DNA of 64,000 nucleotides, from the NCBI GenBank assembly GCA_003973385.1, contig QNYK01000062.1:17763-81762 (forward strand), given 5' to 3'. Positions 47,814 through 57,368 of the stretch are shown one piece after another. Within the stretch, counting starts at the first letter, position 1; every line of letters begins with the position of its first letter. The notes below the pieces were generated by a model. It was not told the origin of the DNA, did not search any database, and saw only the letters and a list, made by a program, of their open reading frames with translations. Both the position numbers and the translations under genes were made by a program. Source of the stretch: Bacillota bacterium. Its GTDB lineage: Bacteria > Planctomycetota > UBA8108 > UBA1146.

Positions 47814-49517
47814 ATGCAGAAGTATTCTGTCCGACCTGGTGTCGCGCTGCTGTGCTGCCTTTCGCTGATGACGTGCTGGATCTGTGGCTGTACGCCGAAT
47901 CCTGGTACGGAAACAGCGACTACAAACCAGATCAAGAGCGTTTCGGCCCCTCATCCCGACGGCATCTTTCGTATTCCGTTGATGACCAATCCTCCCGATC
48001 TCGATCCCATCCTCGTCTCGGACACCACTTCCGACGGAGTGGCTTCGAAGATCTTCAATACGCTTCTCGACTACGATCCCGATCTGAATCTGGAACCGTG
48101 CCTCGCTGCGGCGATGCCGGTGATCTCTGACGACGGACTCCAGTACGATTTCACTCTCCGCGAGGGAGTGAAATTCAGTCATGGCCGTACGGTCACCGCA
48201 ACGGACTTCAAGTACAGCTTGCAGAGATTGGCTTCGGTTCGCTCGAAGAGGTCCAATCTGATCGAGCCCATCCTCGGTGCTGCTGAGGCGATCGAGGCGG
48301 CTCGAACAAAGTCGGAAGACGCTCCCGAGATCAAGGGCATCGAGGTGCTGGGAGATCTGCAGTTACGGATCACCTTGAAGAAGCCGTATGCACCCTTCAT
48401 CTATCACCTGGCGATGGTCAATACCGCCGTGGTTCCGCGCGAACTGGTCGAGGAGCATGGCCACGCATTTTCTCGCCTTCCGACCGGCACCGGCGCCTTC
48501 ATCCTCGACGAGTGGAAAGAAGGAACGTCGCTGCACCTGAGGGCGAACCCGGATTATTTCGAAGGGGCGCCAAAGATTTCACGGATTCACTATCGAGTCA
48601 TCCCCGAGCCGCTGGCTCAACTGGAGGAGTACAAGGCGGGGAACTTCGAGGTCATGAATGTGACCCAGGGCGTCTATCCGCGCTGGATGAACTCCAATCG
48701 TGCCGATGAAGTCATGTCGTGGCCTTCACTGGTGGTGCAGTACTACGGGTTCAATCTCGATAAGGAAGGCTCCCCTTACGCCGGGAATTCCGAGAGTGCC
48801 CGGAAGTTGCGGGAGGCGGTCAACCTGGCGGTGGATCGCAAGTTTCTGGGTGAAGTGCTGCTCGAAGGGCGCTTCTACGCCGCCAACGGCATCTTGCCCC
48901 CGGGCATTCTGGGTCATGATTCATCGCGACCCGCCTTTGAACTCGATCGAGAGCGCGCTCAGGAGTTGCTGGCAGAGGCGGGATACCCGAAGGGTGAAGG
49001 ACTGCCCTCGGTGGATCTCTGGTTCAATACCCAGGGCGACAATGCCAAGATCGCTCAGGTCGTGCAGGAAGACCTGAAACAGGCGGGGATCCCCATCGGA
49101 TTGAGGATGCTCGACTGGGGCGCCTTCATCGAGGCCACCGATTCAGGAGAGCCACCCTTTTTTCGACTCGGTTGGGTTGCGGATTACCCGGACCCGGAAA
49201 ACTTTCTCGCATTCCTTTTTCATTCCAAGAACAAGGGGCCCAACGGAAACGTATCCTTTTACGACAATCCGCAGGTCGACGCTCTGATCGACAGGTCCTA
49301 CCTGATCACGGACATGGAAGAACGGATTGATCTGTTGCAGCAAGCGGAACGCTTGATCCTGAAGGATAGCCCGTGGCTCTTCCTTTTGTTCGGGCGAGAG
49401 ACCATCCTGAAAAAACCCTATGTGCGGAACTTCAATCCCACCGGAATGTGCGACGACATCCAGGGCAACCATGTTCGCTGGCACCTCGTTGAACTCAACA
49501 ACCCCGGTGCTCAGTAA
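47814..49517 (+). CDS. Lipoprotein solute-binding protein family 5 (set B)
   Basis: Lipobox CWICGC; LQYDFTLREGVKFSHGRTVTATDFKYSLQRL; LREAVNLAVDRKFLGEVLLEGRFYAANGILPPG. Confidence 0.94.
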   Translation: MQKYSVRPGVALLCCLSLMTCWICGCTPNPGTETATTNQIKSVSAPHPDGIFRIPLMTNPPDLDPILVSDTTSDGVASKIFNTLLDYDPDLNLEPCLAAAMPVISDDGLQYDFTLREGVKFSHGRTVTATDFKYSLQRLASVRSKRSNLIEPILGAAEAIEAARTKSEDAPEIKGIEVLGDLQLRITLKKPYAPFIYHLAMVNTAVVPRELVEEHGHAFSRLPTGTGAFILDEWKEGTSLHLRANPDYFEGAPKISRIHYRVIPEPLAQLEEYKAGNFEVMNVTQGVYPRWMNSNRADEVMSWPSLVVQYYGFNLDKEGSPYAGNSESARKLREAVNLAVDRKFLGEVLLEGRFYAANGILPPGILGHDSSRPAFELDRERAQELLAEAGYPKGEGLPSVDLWFNTQGDNAKIAQVVQEDLKQAGIPIGLRMLDWGAFIEATDSGEPPFFRLGWVADYPDPENFLAFLFHSKNKGPNGNVSFYDNPQVDALIDRSYLITDMEERIDLLQQAERLILKDSPWLFLLFGRETILKKPYVRNFNPTGMCDDIQGNHVRWHLVELNNPGAQ

Positions 49518-49526
49518 CGAGGTTCA

Positions 49527-50474
49527 GTGCTCTCTTTCACCTTGCGACGACTGCTCGAGGCGATACCGGTCATATTGATGGTGACCCTCATCGTATTCCT
49601 GCTGAATGCGGCAATTCCGGGTAATCCAGGGCGCATACGCATGGGACAAAGGGCTGAACCAGCTCAAGTCGATGCCTACAACGAGTCTCGCGGCTACAAC
49701 GATGCACTTCCGGTGCAGTACGGGAGATACCTCTGGCGGCTCTTCACCCGCTTCGATCTCGGTGTATCGGATGTCAAGGCGGGAAAGAGCGTCAACGAGA
49801 TCCTCGGGGACGCTTTCTTCGTGACGCTTCGTCTGGCGTTCCTTTCCATGCTCGTTGCGCTGATCGTCGGCATCGGAGCGGGCGTTCTTTCTGCCGTTCA
49901 TAGCAGGACGGTGATCGATTATGTATCGATGCTGGTGGCGATCATCGGGGTCTCCATGCCTGTGTTCTGGCTTGGGATACTGATGATCATCTATTTGGCT
50001 CCGATCCTTGATCTTCCACGAACAGGTTTCAACGACGAAAACTGGGCCACGATGCTGGCCAGTCTCGCGATGCCAGCCACCGCCCTGGGTCTGCTTTCCT
50101 CCGCTACCATCGCAAGGCTCAGTCGCTCTGCGATGCTCGATGTGTTGACGCAGGACTATATTCGCACGGCCAGATCCAAGGGTCTGTCGGAGTCCGTGGT
50201 CGTCCTGAAGCATGCGATGCGAAATGCTGCGATCCCGATCGTCACGGTGGTCGGAAATTCATTCGGTTATCTGCTGGTGGGGGCTGTCTTGACGGAAACA
50301 GTCTTTGCCTTGCCCGGCCTCGGGCGTGAGGTGGTGGAAGCCATCAAGCAACGTGACAGGGAACTGGTCACAGGCGGCATCCTGTTGATGTCTTTTGTCT
50401 TTGTCGGGGTCAACTTGCTGGTGGATCTCTCCTATGCCTGGTTCGATCCGAGGGTGCGTGATGACCGCAACTAA
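49527..50474 (+). CDS. ABC transporter permease, DppB/OppB-like (set B)
   Basis: TQDYIRTARSKGLSESVVVLKHAMRNAAIPIVTVVGNSFGYLLVGAVLTETVFALPGLGREVVEAIKQRD. Confidence 0.95.
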   Translation: MLSFTLRRLLEAIPVILMVTLIVFLLNAAIPGNPGRIRMGQRAEPAQVDAYNESRGYNDALPVQYGRYLWRLFTRFDLGVSDVKAGKSVNEILGDAFFVTLRLAFLSMLVALIVGIGAGVLSAVHSRTVIDYVSMLVAIIGVSMPVFWLGILMIIYLAPILDLPRTGFNDENWATMLASLAMPATALGLLSSATIARLSRSAMLDVLTQDYIRTARSKGLSESVVVLKHAMRNAAIPIVTVVGNSFGYLLVGAVLTETVFALPGLGREVVEAIKQRDRELVTGGILLMSFVFVGVNLLVDLSYAWFDPRVRDDRN

Positions 50475-51357
50475 CCGAGGAAAATCCCCGACCCAGATGG
50501 CCTTCCGGCGCTTGCGACGCAATGTTCTCGCGATGGCGGGGGCTGCGGTGGTGCTGATCGTCGTCTTGCTGGCGTTCTTCCCGTCGATGCTGGTGCCCTC
50601 GCATGCAGACGGATCCGGCCCCTACGAATTCGGCGAACAGTTCCGAGACAAGGACCAGTATCAGCAACCTCCCGGGATCCCCGGACATCCACTCGGCACC
50701 GATGAACTGGGCCGTGATGTGCTGACTCGCATCATCTACGGCGCCGGGATCTCGCTTCGGGTGGGCCTTATCGGGACCATCGTTGCGCTGCTGATCGGAT
50801 TGGTCCTGGGCAGCGTGGCAGGCTTTCGTGGTGGACTGGTCGATACCCTGATTTCCAGATTGACCGACACCTTCTTTGCATTCCCCAGTTTGCTGCTGAT
50901 GATCGGCATACTGGCGGTATTCGAGAAGCCCAATGAGATCGTCATCTTCTCGGCACTCGGTGTTGTGGGCTGGCCCGGAGTGGCTCGAATCGTCCGCGCG
51001 CAGGTGATCTCACTTCGTGGCAGTGAGTTCGTGCTCGGTGCCAGAGCGCTGGGACAGAGTGATACTCGCATCCTCATCGGGCATGTGCTGCCGAACTGTC
51101 TCGGCCCGGTCGTGGTGGTTTCCACCCTGATGATCGCCGGTAACATTCTCGCAGAGGCAGGGCTCTCCTTTCTCGGCATCGGATTGCCGCCACCGGCCCC
51201 CTCCTGGGGTCGAATGCTGGTCGACTCGAAGGAGTACTGGGTCACCATGCCGTGGATGGGGATCTTCCCCGGGCTCGCCATCATGTTCACCGTGCTCGGT
51301 TTCAATCTGCTGGGCGATGGTCTTCGCGATGCCTTTGATCCCAAGATGAAGGACTAG
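50461..51357 (+). CDS. ABC transporter permease, DppC/OppC-like (set B)
   Basis: HPLGTDELGRDVLTRIIYGAGISLRVGLIG; EAGLSFLGIGLPPPAPSWGRMLVDSKEYW. Confidence 0.95.
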   Translation: MTATNRGKSPTQMAFRRLRRNVLAMAGAAVVLIVVLLAFFPSMLVPSHADGSGPYEFGEQFRDKDQYQQPPGIPGHPLGTDELGRDVLTRIIYGAGISLRVGLIGTIVALLIGLVLGSVAGFRGGLVDTLISRLTDTFFAFPSLLLMIGILAVFEKPNEIVIFSALGVVGWPGVARIVRAQVISLRGSEFVLGARALGQSDTRILIGHVLPNCLGPVVVVSTLMIAGNILAEAGLSFLGIGLPPPAPSWGRMLVDSKEYWVTMPWMGIFPGLAIMFTVLGFNLLGDGLRDAFDPKMKD

Positions 51358-52211
51358 CGGCGCAGTTTCGGGTCGAGATCGCTGCGCAATGCGTCTCCCA
51401 GGATATTGAGAGCCAGCAGCGTTACCGCCAGCGCGATCGACGGGAATGCGACCATCCACCATGCGGTGTGGACAGGGTTGAGCACCTCGAACGCATCTCT
51501 AGCCAGAGTGCCCCAGGAAACCTCTGGAGCCTGAACACCCAGTCCCAGGAAGGACAGAAACGCCTCGAACAGAAGCACCCGAGGAATGATGAGGGTGACG
51601 GTGACGAGGATGGTAGGGATCAGGTTGGGAAGGATTTGACGCCACAGGATCCTGCTGCTCGGTGTACCCAGAGCGGTGGCTGCGACCGCCCACTCCCGTC
51701 TCGCGAGTGCTCGGGTTTCGCCCCGGACGACTCGCGCCATCGGTGTCCAGTAGACGATGCCCAGAACCACGAAGAAGAGAGCCAGCCCTCCTCCTGCGTG
51801 TTGCCAGGCAGAGCCCCTCGCGACGCTGGCCAGCAGGATGACCAGGAACACCACGGGCACCGAATCCAGAAGGTCGACCACGCGCATCATCCAGTTGTCT
51901 CGCCTCGCTGTTCCTCCACCTGCCAGCAGTCCCCAGCTGACGCCGAAAATCAGCGCCGTGAAAGCACCGGCAGCGGCGCAGGCGAGAGAAATCCTCGAGC
52001 CCCAGAGGATCCTGCTGAAGAGGTCGCGGCCCAGTGCGTCGGTGCCGAGTAGATGGCCATCACCCGGTGCCGACCAGGCTAGTTCAGGGGCGGCTGTGTT
52101 CGGGGATGCGACCGGCAAGATCGGCGTGATGAGTGCCACCAGCAGGGTCAGCAGCAGCCAGCAGATGCAAAGTGTTGGGATCGGTGATCGAGTGGTGCGG
52201 AATCTTCTCAT
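51354..52211 (-). CDS. ABC transporter permease, DppC/OppC-like (set C)
   Basis: HLLGTDALGRDLFSRILWGSRISLACAAAGA; EAFLSFLGLGVQAPEVSWGTLARDAFEVL. ATG at 52211; the longer track ORF is an over-extension. Confidence 0.94.
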   Translation of the reverse strand: MRRFRTTRSPIPTLCICWLLLTLLVALITPILPVASPNTAAPELAWSAPGDGHLLGTDALGRDLFSRILWGSRISLACAAAGAFTALIFGVSWGLLAGGGTARRDNWMMRVVDLLDSVPVVFLVILLASVARGSAWQHAGGGLALFFVVLGIVYWTPMARVVRGETRALARREWAVAATALGTPSSRILWRQILPNLIPTILVTVTLIIPRVLLFEAFLSFLGLGVQAPEVSWGTLARDAFEVLNPVHTAWWMVAFPSIALAVTLLALNILGDALRSDLDPKLRR

Positions 52212-53131
52212 GATGCATCTCCGCGCAATCTCGGATCGAGCGACAGCAGCATCAGGTCTGCCAGCAAGGTCATCAGTTGAAGCAGGACCGTGTAGAGCAG
52301 CACCGCCCCCAGCACCAGGGGGTAATCCCGGTTGAGCGCACCCTGGATGAAGTGCATCCCGACGCCAGGGATGGCAAAGATCTGTTCGATCACCAGCGAG
52401 CCGGTCAGCAAGGCTGCGGCCATCGGACCCAGCGTGGCAACAAGCGGGATCAGGGCTGGTCGAAGACAGTGGCGAAAGAGCACCCGGAAGGGTGAGATCC
52501 CCTTGGCACGTGCGGTGCGCGCGAACTCTTCTGAACTCATCTCGATCAGGCCGCTGCGCACCAGTCGAGCAGCCTGGGCCGCCGGCGCCAGTGCCAGGCA
52601 AAGCACGGGCATGATCAGCGAGGGAACCGATTCCCACCCGGCTGGTGGCAACCAACCGAGGCCGAAGGAGACCGCCAGCACCAGCATTCCAGCGATCAGA
52701 TAGAGGGGTAATGATATGCCCACGGAGGCGATCACCACGATCAGATGATCGAGCCAACCTCCGACCCGCAACGCTGCGATCAGGCCGAGAAATATCCCCA
52801 CCGTTGTCCCCAGCAGCAGAGCGAGCCCTCCAATCGTCAATGAGATGGGAAGGCCGGCCGCCAGGATGCTGGCGACATCGTGGTCCGGTTGACGCAGCGA
52901 AGGGCCTGGATCCAGCATCATCCAGTCCTGTAGCTGGTCGAGGTACTGACTCCACAGCGGTGCATCGAGGTCGTAGCGCTCCTCGATGGCACGTTTCACA
53001 TCTGGAGGTGGGTCTCGATCTGCATCGAATGGGCCCCCTGGGGCCGCGCGGATGATGAAAAATGAGATGGTGAAAACCGCCCAGATGGTCACGAGCGAGG
53101 CGCCGAGTCTTTTCAGTAACAAGCGGCTCAT
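52208..53131 (-). CDS. ABC transporter permease, DppB/OppB-like (set C)
   Basis: EFARTARAKGISPFRVLFRHCLRPALIPLVATLGPMAAALLTGSLVIEQIFAIPGVGMHFIQGALNRDYPLVLG. Confidence 0.94.
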   Translation of the reverse strand: MSRLLLKRLGASLVTIWAVFTISFFIIRAAPGGPFDADRDPPPDVKRAIEERYDLDAPLWSQYLDQLQDWMMLDPGPSLRQPDHDVASILAAGLPISLTIGGLALLLGTTVGIFLGLIAALRVGGWLDHLIVVIASVGISLPLYLIAGMLVLAVSFGLGWLPPAGWESVPSLIMPVLCLALAPAAQAARLVRSGLIEMSSEEFARTARAKGISPFRVLFRHCLRPALIPLVATLGPMAAALLTGSLVIEQIFAIPGVGMHFIQGALNRDYPLVLGAVLLYTVLLQLMTLLADLMLLSLDPRLRGDAS

Positions 53132-54858
53132 CGAGATTTCCTACCGATCGCACGAAGGTCATGCTGATCGAGAGGATTGGCAAAGAAGCCCGTCACATCT
53201 TCAGAGACGAGGTTTCCGGAAGTCATCGACCACAGCGGCAAGACGGGGCCTCGCTCGAGCAGGATCTTCTCCGCTCGCTGCCACAACTGCATTCGAAGTT
53301 CAGGGTCCGCTTCGGCGAGGGCGAGAGCGACCGACTGATCGTACTGGGAGTCCGACCAGCCGGTTCTGCTGTTGGGAGAATCGCTGGTGAAGAGGGTCAG
53401 AAACGTCGCCGGATCCGGATAGTCGGCGATCCAGTTGCTGCGAGAGATGTCGTAGTCGACGGCGCGCTGGACATCGAGGAAACTGCGCCACTCGAGGGTC
53501 TGGATCGTCGAGTCCAGACCCAGCTCACGCTTCCACGCCAGTTGTAGCCACTGGGCGACCAGGCTGCTGGTCGATCCTGACGGGTGAAGAATTTCCAGGG
53601 TCGGGATCTCCCGGCCCTCCGTGGATCCGGGAACTCGCCAGCCAGCCTCGGACAGCAACTCGCGCGCTCCTCGGGGATCGTATCCCAGCCGGGGCCAATC
53701 CTCGGAAGCGACCTGGTGAGCCGGGATCACCCCGCGCAATCCGTTGTATTCACTGCCGATGGCAACCATTGCTCGATACCCGGGCAACCCTGAAGTCAGT
53801 GCCGAGGGGATTCCGCGATCGATCAGTTTTTGTTGCTGCCTCTCGATGGCGGGAGATGGCCATGGAACGAAACCGTAAGCAGGTTCAGGGTCGCCTCCGA
53901 GCACATCGCGACAGAGTTGCTGGCGATCGATGGAGAGGGACAGAGCGCGACGCACTGCAGGATCGTCGAGGGGAGGACGCTCCAGGTTGAGTCGATAAAA
54001 GGAGATCCCCAGGTAAGGATCTGCCCTCCAGCGCGGCGACCAGATCGGATCGGATCGCAGGATGGGAATGGCTGCGGCGGGAACCCGAACCGTCCAGTCG
54101 GAAAGCCCTGCAGCGAAGATGTTGAGCTGGGTATTGGCGGATTCTGCGGCCAGGAAGTCGATCGACTTCAGTGTCGGTCTCGAAGGGCCTCGATATTCCG
54201 GGTTCGTTTCGATGCGGATCCTGTCCCGGAGGCTCCAGCGTGTGAGCATCCAGGGACCGTTGGTTGCGATACCAGGGCCTGCGCGGCCATCGGAATCGGG
54301 ATGCACCGGTTGCAGTGGTGTCTGGGCGCAAAGGTACAGAAACCACGGTACGGGATGGTCGAACTCGATCTCGAGCCATGTGCTATCGAGCGCTTGAATT
54401 TTGACCTGCTCTCGCATTCCGGTACCGTTTCTCCACTGGCGAGCGCCTGTCACCGACTCCAGCAGGTCGCCATAAGGTGCCCCCTGGATCGGGTCGATGA
54501 GATCGAGCCATGATCGAACAAAATCATCCGCATCGAGAGGGGTGCCGTCAGACCAGCGCAAACCGTGTTGAATCTGAAACTGGTAACGCCTTGCGTCTGC
54601 AGAGATCTGCCACGACTGTGCGCAGCCGGGCATCGGATCGAGAGTTTCCGGATCGAGCAGCACCAGTCCCTCATGAATCGCCCGGATGATGCGCCCCTCG
54701 GGGTTGCCGGTGGCGCGGTGGGGGTGGAGCGAGCCGGGATCGGTACCGTTTCCGATGACCAGATCTGCCCTCCCTGGCAGTGGCGCTCGCCAGAGCAGTG
54801 CCAGGATCGATGCGGTGATCCCGAAACTGATCCAGATGACGATCGTGCGGAAATTCAT
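53128..54858 (-). CDS. Oligopeptide solute-binding protein, family 5 / OppA-like (set C)
   Basis: NGTDPGSLHPHRATGNPEGRIIRAIHEGLVLLDP; YQFQIQHGLRWSDGTPLDADDFVRSW; VRRALSLSIDRQQLCRDVLGG. ATG at 54858. Confidence 0.93.
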   Translation of the reverse strand: MNFRTIVIWISFGITASILALLWRAPLPGRADLVIGNGTDPGSLHPHRATGNPEGRIIRAIHEGLVLLDPETLDPMPGCAQSWQISADARRYQFQIQHGLRWSDGTPLDADDFVRSWLDLIDPIQGAPYGDLLESVTGARQWRNGTGMREQVKIQALDSTWLEIEFDHPVPWFLYLCAQTPLQPVHPDSDGRAGPGIATNGPWMLTRWSLRDRIRIETNPEYRGPSRPTLKSIDFLAAESANTQLNIFAAGLSDWTVRVPAAAIPILRSDPIWSPRWRADPYLGISFYRLNLERPPLDDPAVRRALSLSIDRQQLCRDVLGGDPEPAYGFVPWPSPAIERQQQKLIDRGIPSALTSGLPGYRAMVAIGSEYNGLRGVIPAHQVASEDWPRLGYDPRGARELLSEAGWRVPGSTEGREIPTLEILHPSGSTSSLVAQWLQLAWKRELGLDSTIQTLEWRSFLDVQRAVDYDISRSNWIADYPDPATFLTLFTSDSPNSRTGWSDSQYDQSVALALAEADPELRMQLWQRAEKILLERGPVLPLWSMTSGNLVSEDVTGFFANPLDQHDLRAIGRKSR

Positions 54859-55093
54859 CGTCTGCCCGCTTTCCGCAGCGATCATGGGCTTATGGCCGCG
54901 ACCCGGCAAGCCCCCCCCAGATGGCCGGCTTCCCTTGCCGATAGCAGGGCAGGCCGTTATCCTGAACCGTCACTGGATGGTGTCGGTTGCGACCGGCAGG
55001 TTCAGGTGATTTGCCCCGATCGTTGTCGATACGGTCGAGGATCAGAGCCCAGCATGCATGATGCCGGAGTGTTCCGGTGGGAAGCAGCAGAAG

Positions 55094-55333
55094 ATGTCGA
55101 TTCACAGGACCCTGAAGACCGGGGACGGACTCAAGGGAACTCGGAATGTCCTGACTCGCTACGAGCGAATCCTTCAACTGGAAGCGCAAGGCCGCTTCAC
55201 CGAGGGAGAAGACTTCCCCATTGGATTGCCCAAGACCCGCGTGTTGAAGGTCAAGAAGCGCGCCAAGGTCAAGAAGGAGAAGGAAGAGGTCGTCGACGGA
55301 GAGCAGGAGCAGGAACCGGAAGTTCAGGAGTGA
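55094..55333 (+). CDS. Small basic protein of the PVC-superphylum type
   Basis: MSIHRTLKTGDGLKGTRNVLTRYERILQLEAQGRFTEGEDFPIGLPKTRVLKVKKRAKVKK resembles the conserved PVC small basic protein (MS(I)..SLK...NVL.R.ERI..L...G.......GLPK.R..K). Start ATG at 55094. Confidence 0.7.
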   Translation: MSIHRTLKTGDGLKGTRNVLTRYERILQLEAQGRFTEGEDFPIGLPKTRVLKVKKRAKVKKEKEEVVDGEQEQEPEVQE

Positions 55334-55412
55334 CTTCGGTAATCCACTGTCCATCGCCTCCTACCGAGGGCGACCGGATGGTGAATCTCAGCATCTTGAA
55401 CTTGCTCAACAT

Positions 55413-55439
55413 CGGCCCGGCCGCCCAGCGTCCGGGCCG
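55413..55439. terminator. GC-rich hairpin CGGCCCGG-N11-CCGGGCCG (possible terminator or processing element; weak T tract)
   Basis: Perfect 8-bp stem 55413-55420/55432-55439 followed by TTCGTGTTCG, lying between the small basic protein and the next solute-binding-protein gene. Confidence 0.4.
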
Positions 55440-55472
55440 TTCGTGTTCGAATACCCAGATACGGAGTACCTG

Positions 55473-57326
55473 ATGTCTCACTCCCCATTTCATGTCGGTT
55501 CTCTGATTTGCCTGCTGTTGGCACTCTTCACTCCCGGAGTCCTTGCGGATTACGACACCGTCGAGATCGACGGCAGAACCTGGACCACGAACTCGTCATT
55601 TGAACCCCTCGGCAGCCCGGATGCAGTCCCTGGTGGCGTACTCCGCAGCGACATCCCGAACTTCTTGCCGACTCTTCGTATGGATGGACCCAACTCGAAT
55701 GTGACAACGATCACGGATATCTACGGGTTGACCCATGATCGGCTCCTCTCGATCCATCCCGAGACCCTCGAATGGTTACCCGGGCTCGCATCCCACTGGA
55801 TCATCGAGAAAAACGAAGATCACCAGGTGTTCTGGTTCAGGATCGATGAGCGGGCTAGATTTTCCGATGGAACGAAGGTGACTGCCGATGATGTGCTGGC
55901 TTCCTTCGAGCACATCATGGATCCAGATATCAAGGACCCTTCGAGTACCAAACTATTCACCGATATGTACGAGACACCGGTGGTTCACGATGAAAAGACC
56001 ATCTCGGTCAAGACCAGGAAACTCAACTGGCGCCTGCTGATTTACTTTTCCGCCAGCCTCGTCATCTATCCAGCAGAGCAGATTCGTATTCCCGGTGATG
56101 TGTACCTCGACGAGTTCAACTGGAAGATGATTCCAGGGTCGGGACCTTATATTCTTCGAGAGGACAGCATCCAGCAGGAGATTTCTGTCACCCTCTATCG
56201 GAATGAAGACTGGTGGGGATGGGATACGCGTCGTGCGAAGGGCCTCTATAATTTCGAAAAAATCCAGTTGATCGTCGTTCGTGACAGGGAACTGGCGTTC
56301 GAGAAGTTCAAGGCGGGAGAACTCGATTACTACAAGGTGATGAGGGCGCAGCGGTGGGCAGAAGAAACCGGCTTCGAGGCGGTCAGGAAGGGCTGGATCC
56401 GCAAGCAAAAGATCTACAACGAGCAGCCGCAATCTTTCTCTGGCTACATGATGAATATGCGTCAATGGCCGTTCGACGACAAGAACGTGCGGCTGGCATT
56501 TTGCTACGGTGTCGATCGGAAAACTCTGTTCGATAAGTTGTTCTTCAACCAGTACGAGTACATCGACAGTTATTATCCGGGCGGTCGGTGGGGGAATCCG
56601 GACAACCGGAAGATTCGCTACAACCCGCGCCGCGCCGAACGGTTCCTCGATCGGGCCGGATACACCGAGCGTAATGATGATGGCATCCGAGTGCACGAGA
56701 AGACCGGCAAGGCGCTGCAGTTCACCATCGAGTACGGTTCTCCTTCTACGACCCGGATTCACCAGGTGATCGCGGAGGGATTGCGCAAGATCGGTATCAG
56801 CATGAAACTGAAACGGGTCGACTACAATGCTCTGATGAAAAAAATCGGCGAACGTCAGTTCACGGTCCACATGCAAGCCTGGCGCGGGATCCTGTTTCCC
56901 AATCCCATCACTTCGTGGCATGGAGATATTGCCAATGAGCCATACAACAACAACATTTCCGGTGTCGCCATCGATGAGGTGGATCAGTTGATGGAGCAGT
57001 ACGACCGTACTTTTGACATCAACGAACAGACCGAATACATGAGAAAGATCGACGGCCTCATTTTCAAGGAACATCCAGTCGCTCTGACCTGGTACGGTCC
57101 GTTTGAACGTATTCTGTCGTGGAATCATTTCGGCCAGCCCCAGAAGATCCTGTCGAGGACCGGCGACGACCATTCCCTCTGGACCTACTGGTGGACCACT
57201 CCCGAGATGCAGCAACGCCTGACAAGAGCCAAGAAGGACGGCTCCACCCTTCCCGTCGGTCCCGATGTGATCGATCCTTGGGGCGTCAAGGCTCGCATGG
57301 AGGCCGGTGGAGAAGCCAAGGAATAG
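55473..57326 (+). CDS. Solute-binding protein family 5, YejA-like (set D)
   Basis: Signal peptide; VFWFRIDERARFSDGTKVTADDVLASFEHIMD; SYYPGGRWGNPDNRKIRYNPRRAERFLDRAGY; WYGPFERILSWNHFGQPQKILS. Confidence 0.93.
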   Translation: MSHSPFHVGSLICLLLALFTPGVLADYDTVEIDGRTWTTNSSFEPLGSPDAVPGGVLRSDIPNFLPTLRMDGPNSNVTTITDIYGLTHDRLLSIHPETLEWLPGLASHWIIEKNEDHQVFWFRIDERARFSDGTKVTADDVLASFEHIMDPDIKDPSSTKLFTDMYETPVVHDEKTISVKTRKLNWRLLIYFSASLVIYPAEQIRIPGDVYLDEFNWKMIPGSGPYILREDSIQQEISVTLYRNEDWWGWDTRRAKGLYNFEKIQLIVVRDRELAFEKFKAGELDYYKVMRAQRWAEETGFEAVRKGWIRKQKIYNEQPQSFSGYMMNMRQWPFDDKNVRLAFCYGVDRKTLFDKLFFNQYEYIDSYYPGGRWGNPDNRKIRYNPRRAERFLDRAGYTERNDDGIRVHEKTGKALQFTIEYGSPSTTRIHQVIAEGLRKIGISMKLKRVDYNALMKKIGERQFTVHMQAWRGILFPNPITSWHGDIANEPYNNNISGVAIDEVDQLMEQYDRTFDINEQTEYMRKIDGLIFKEHPVALTWYGPFERILSWNHFGQPQKILSRTGDDHSLWTYWWTTPEMQQRLTRAKKDGSTLPVGPDVIDPWGVKARMEAGGEAKE

Positions 57327-57368
57327 GGTTCTCTCGATGAAATCCGTGCGCCGGGGAGGCACTGATCG

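Noticed and set aside
51354-53183. Single 609-aa ORF as reported in the ORF track
   Set aside because: Only the C-terminal 285 residues look like a permease; the N-terminal part reads the set C oppB gene in another frame. A start at 52211 (ATGA overlap) is better supported.
55953-57362. 469-aa minus-strand ORF opposite the set D solute-binding protein
   Set aside because: Lies almost entirely antisense to a clearly recognisable family 5 SBP; no recognisable motifs; likely a by-product of GC-rich codon usage.
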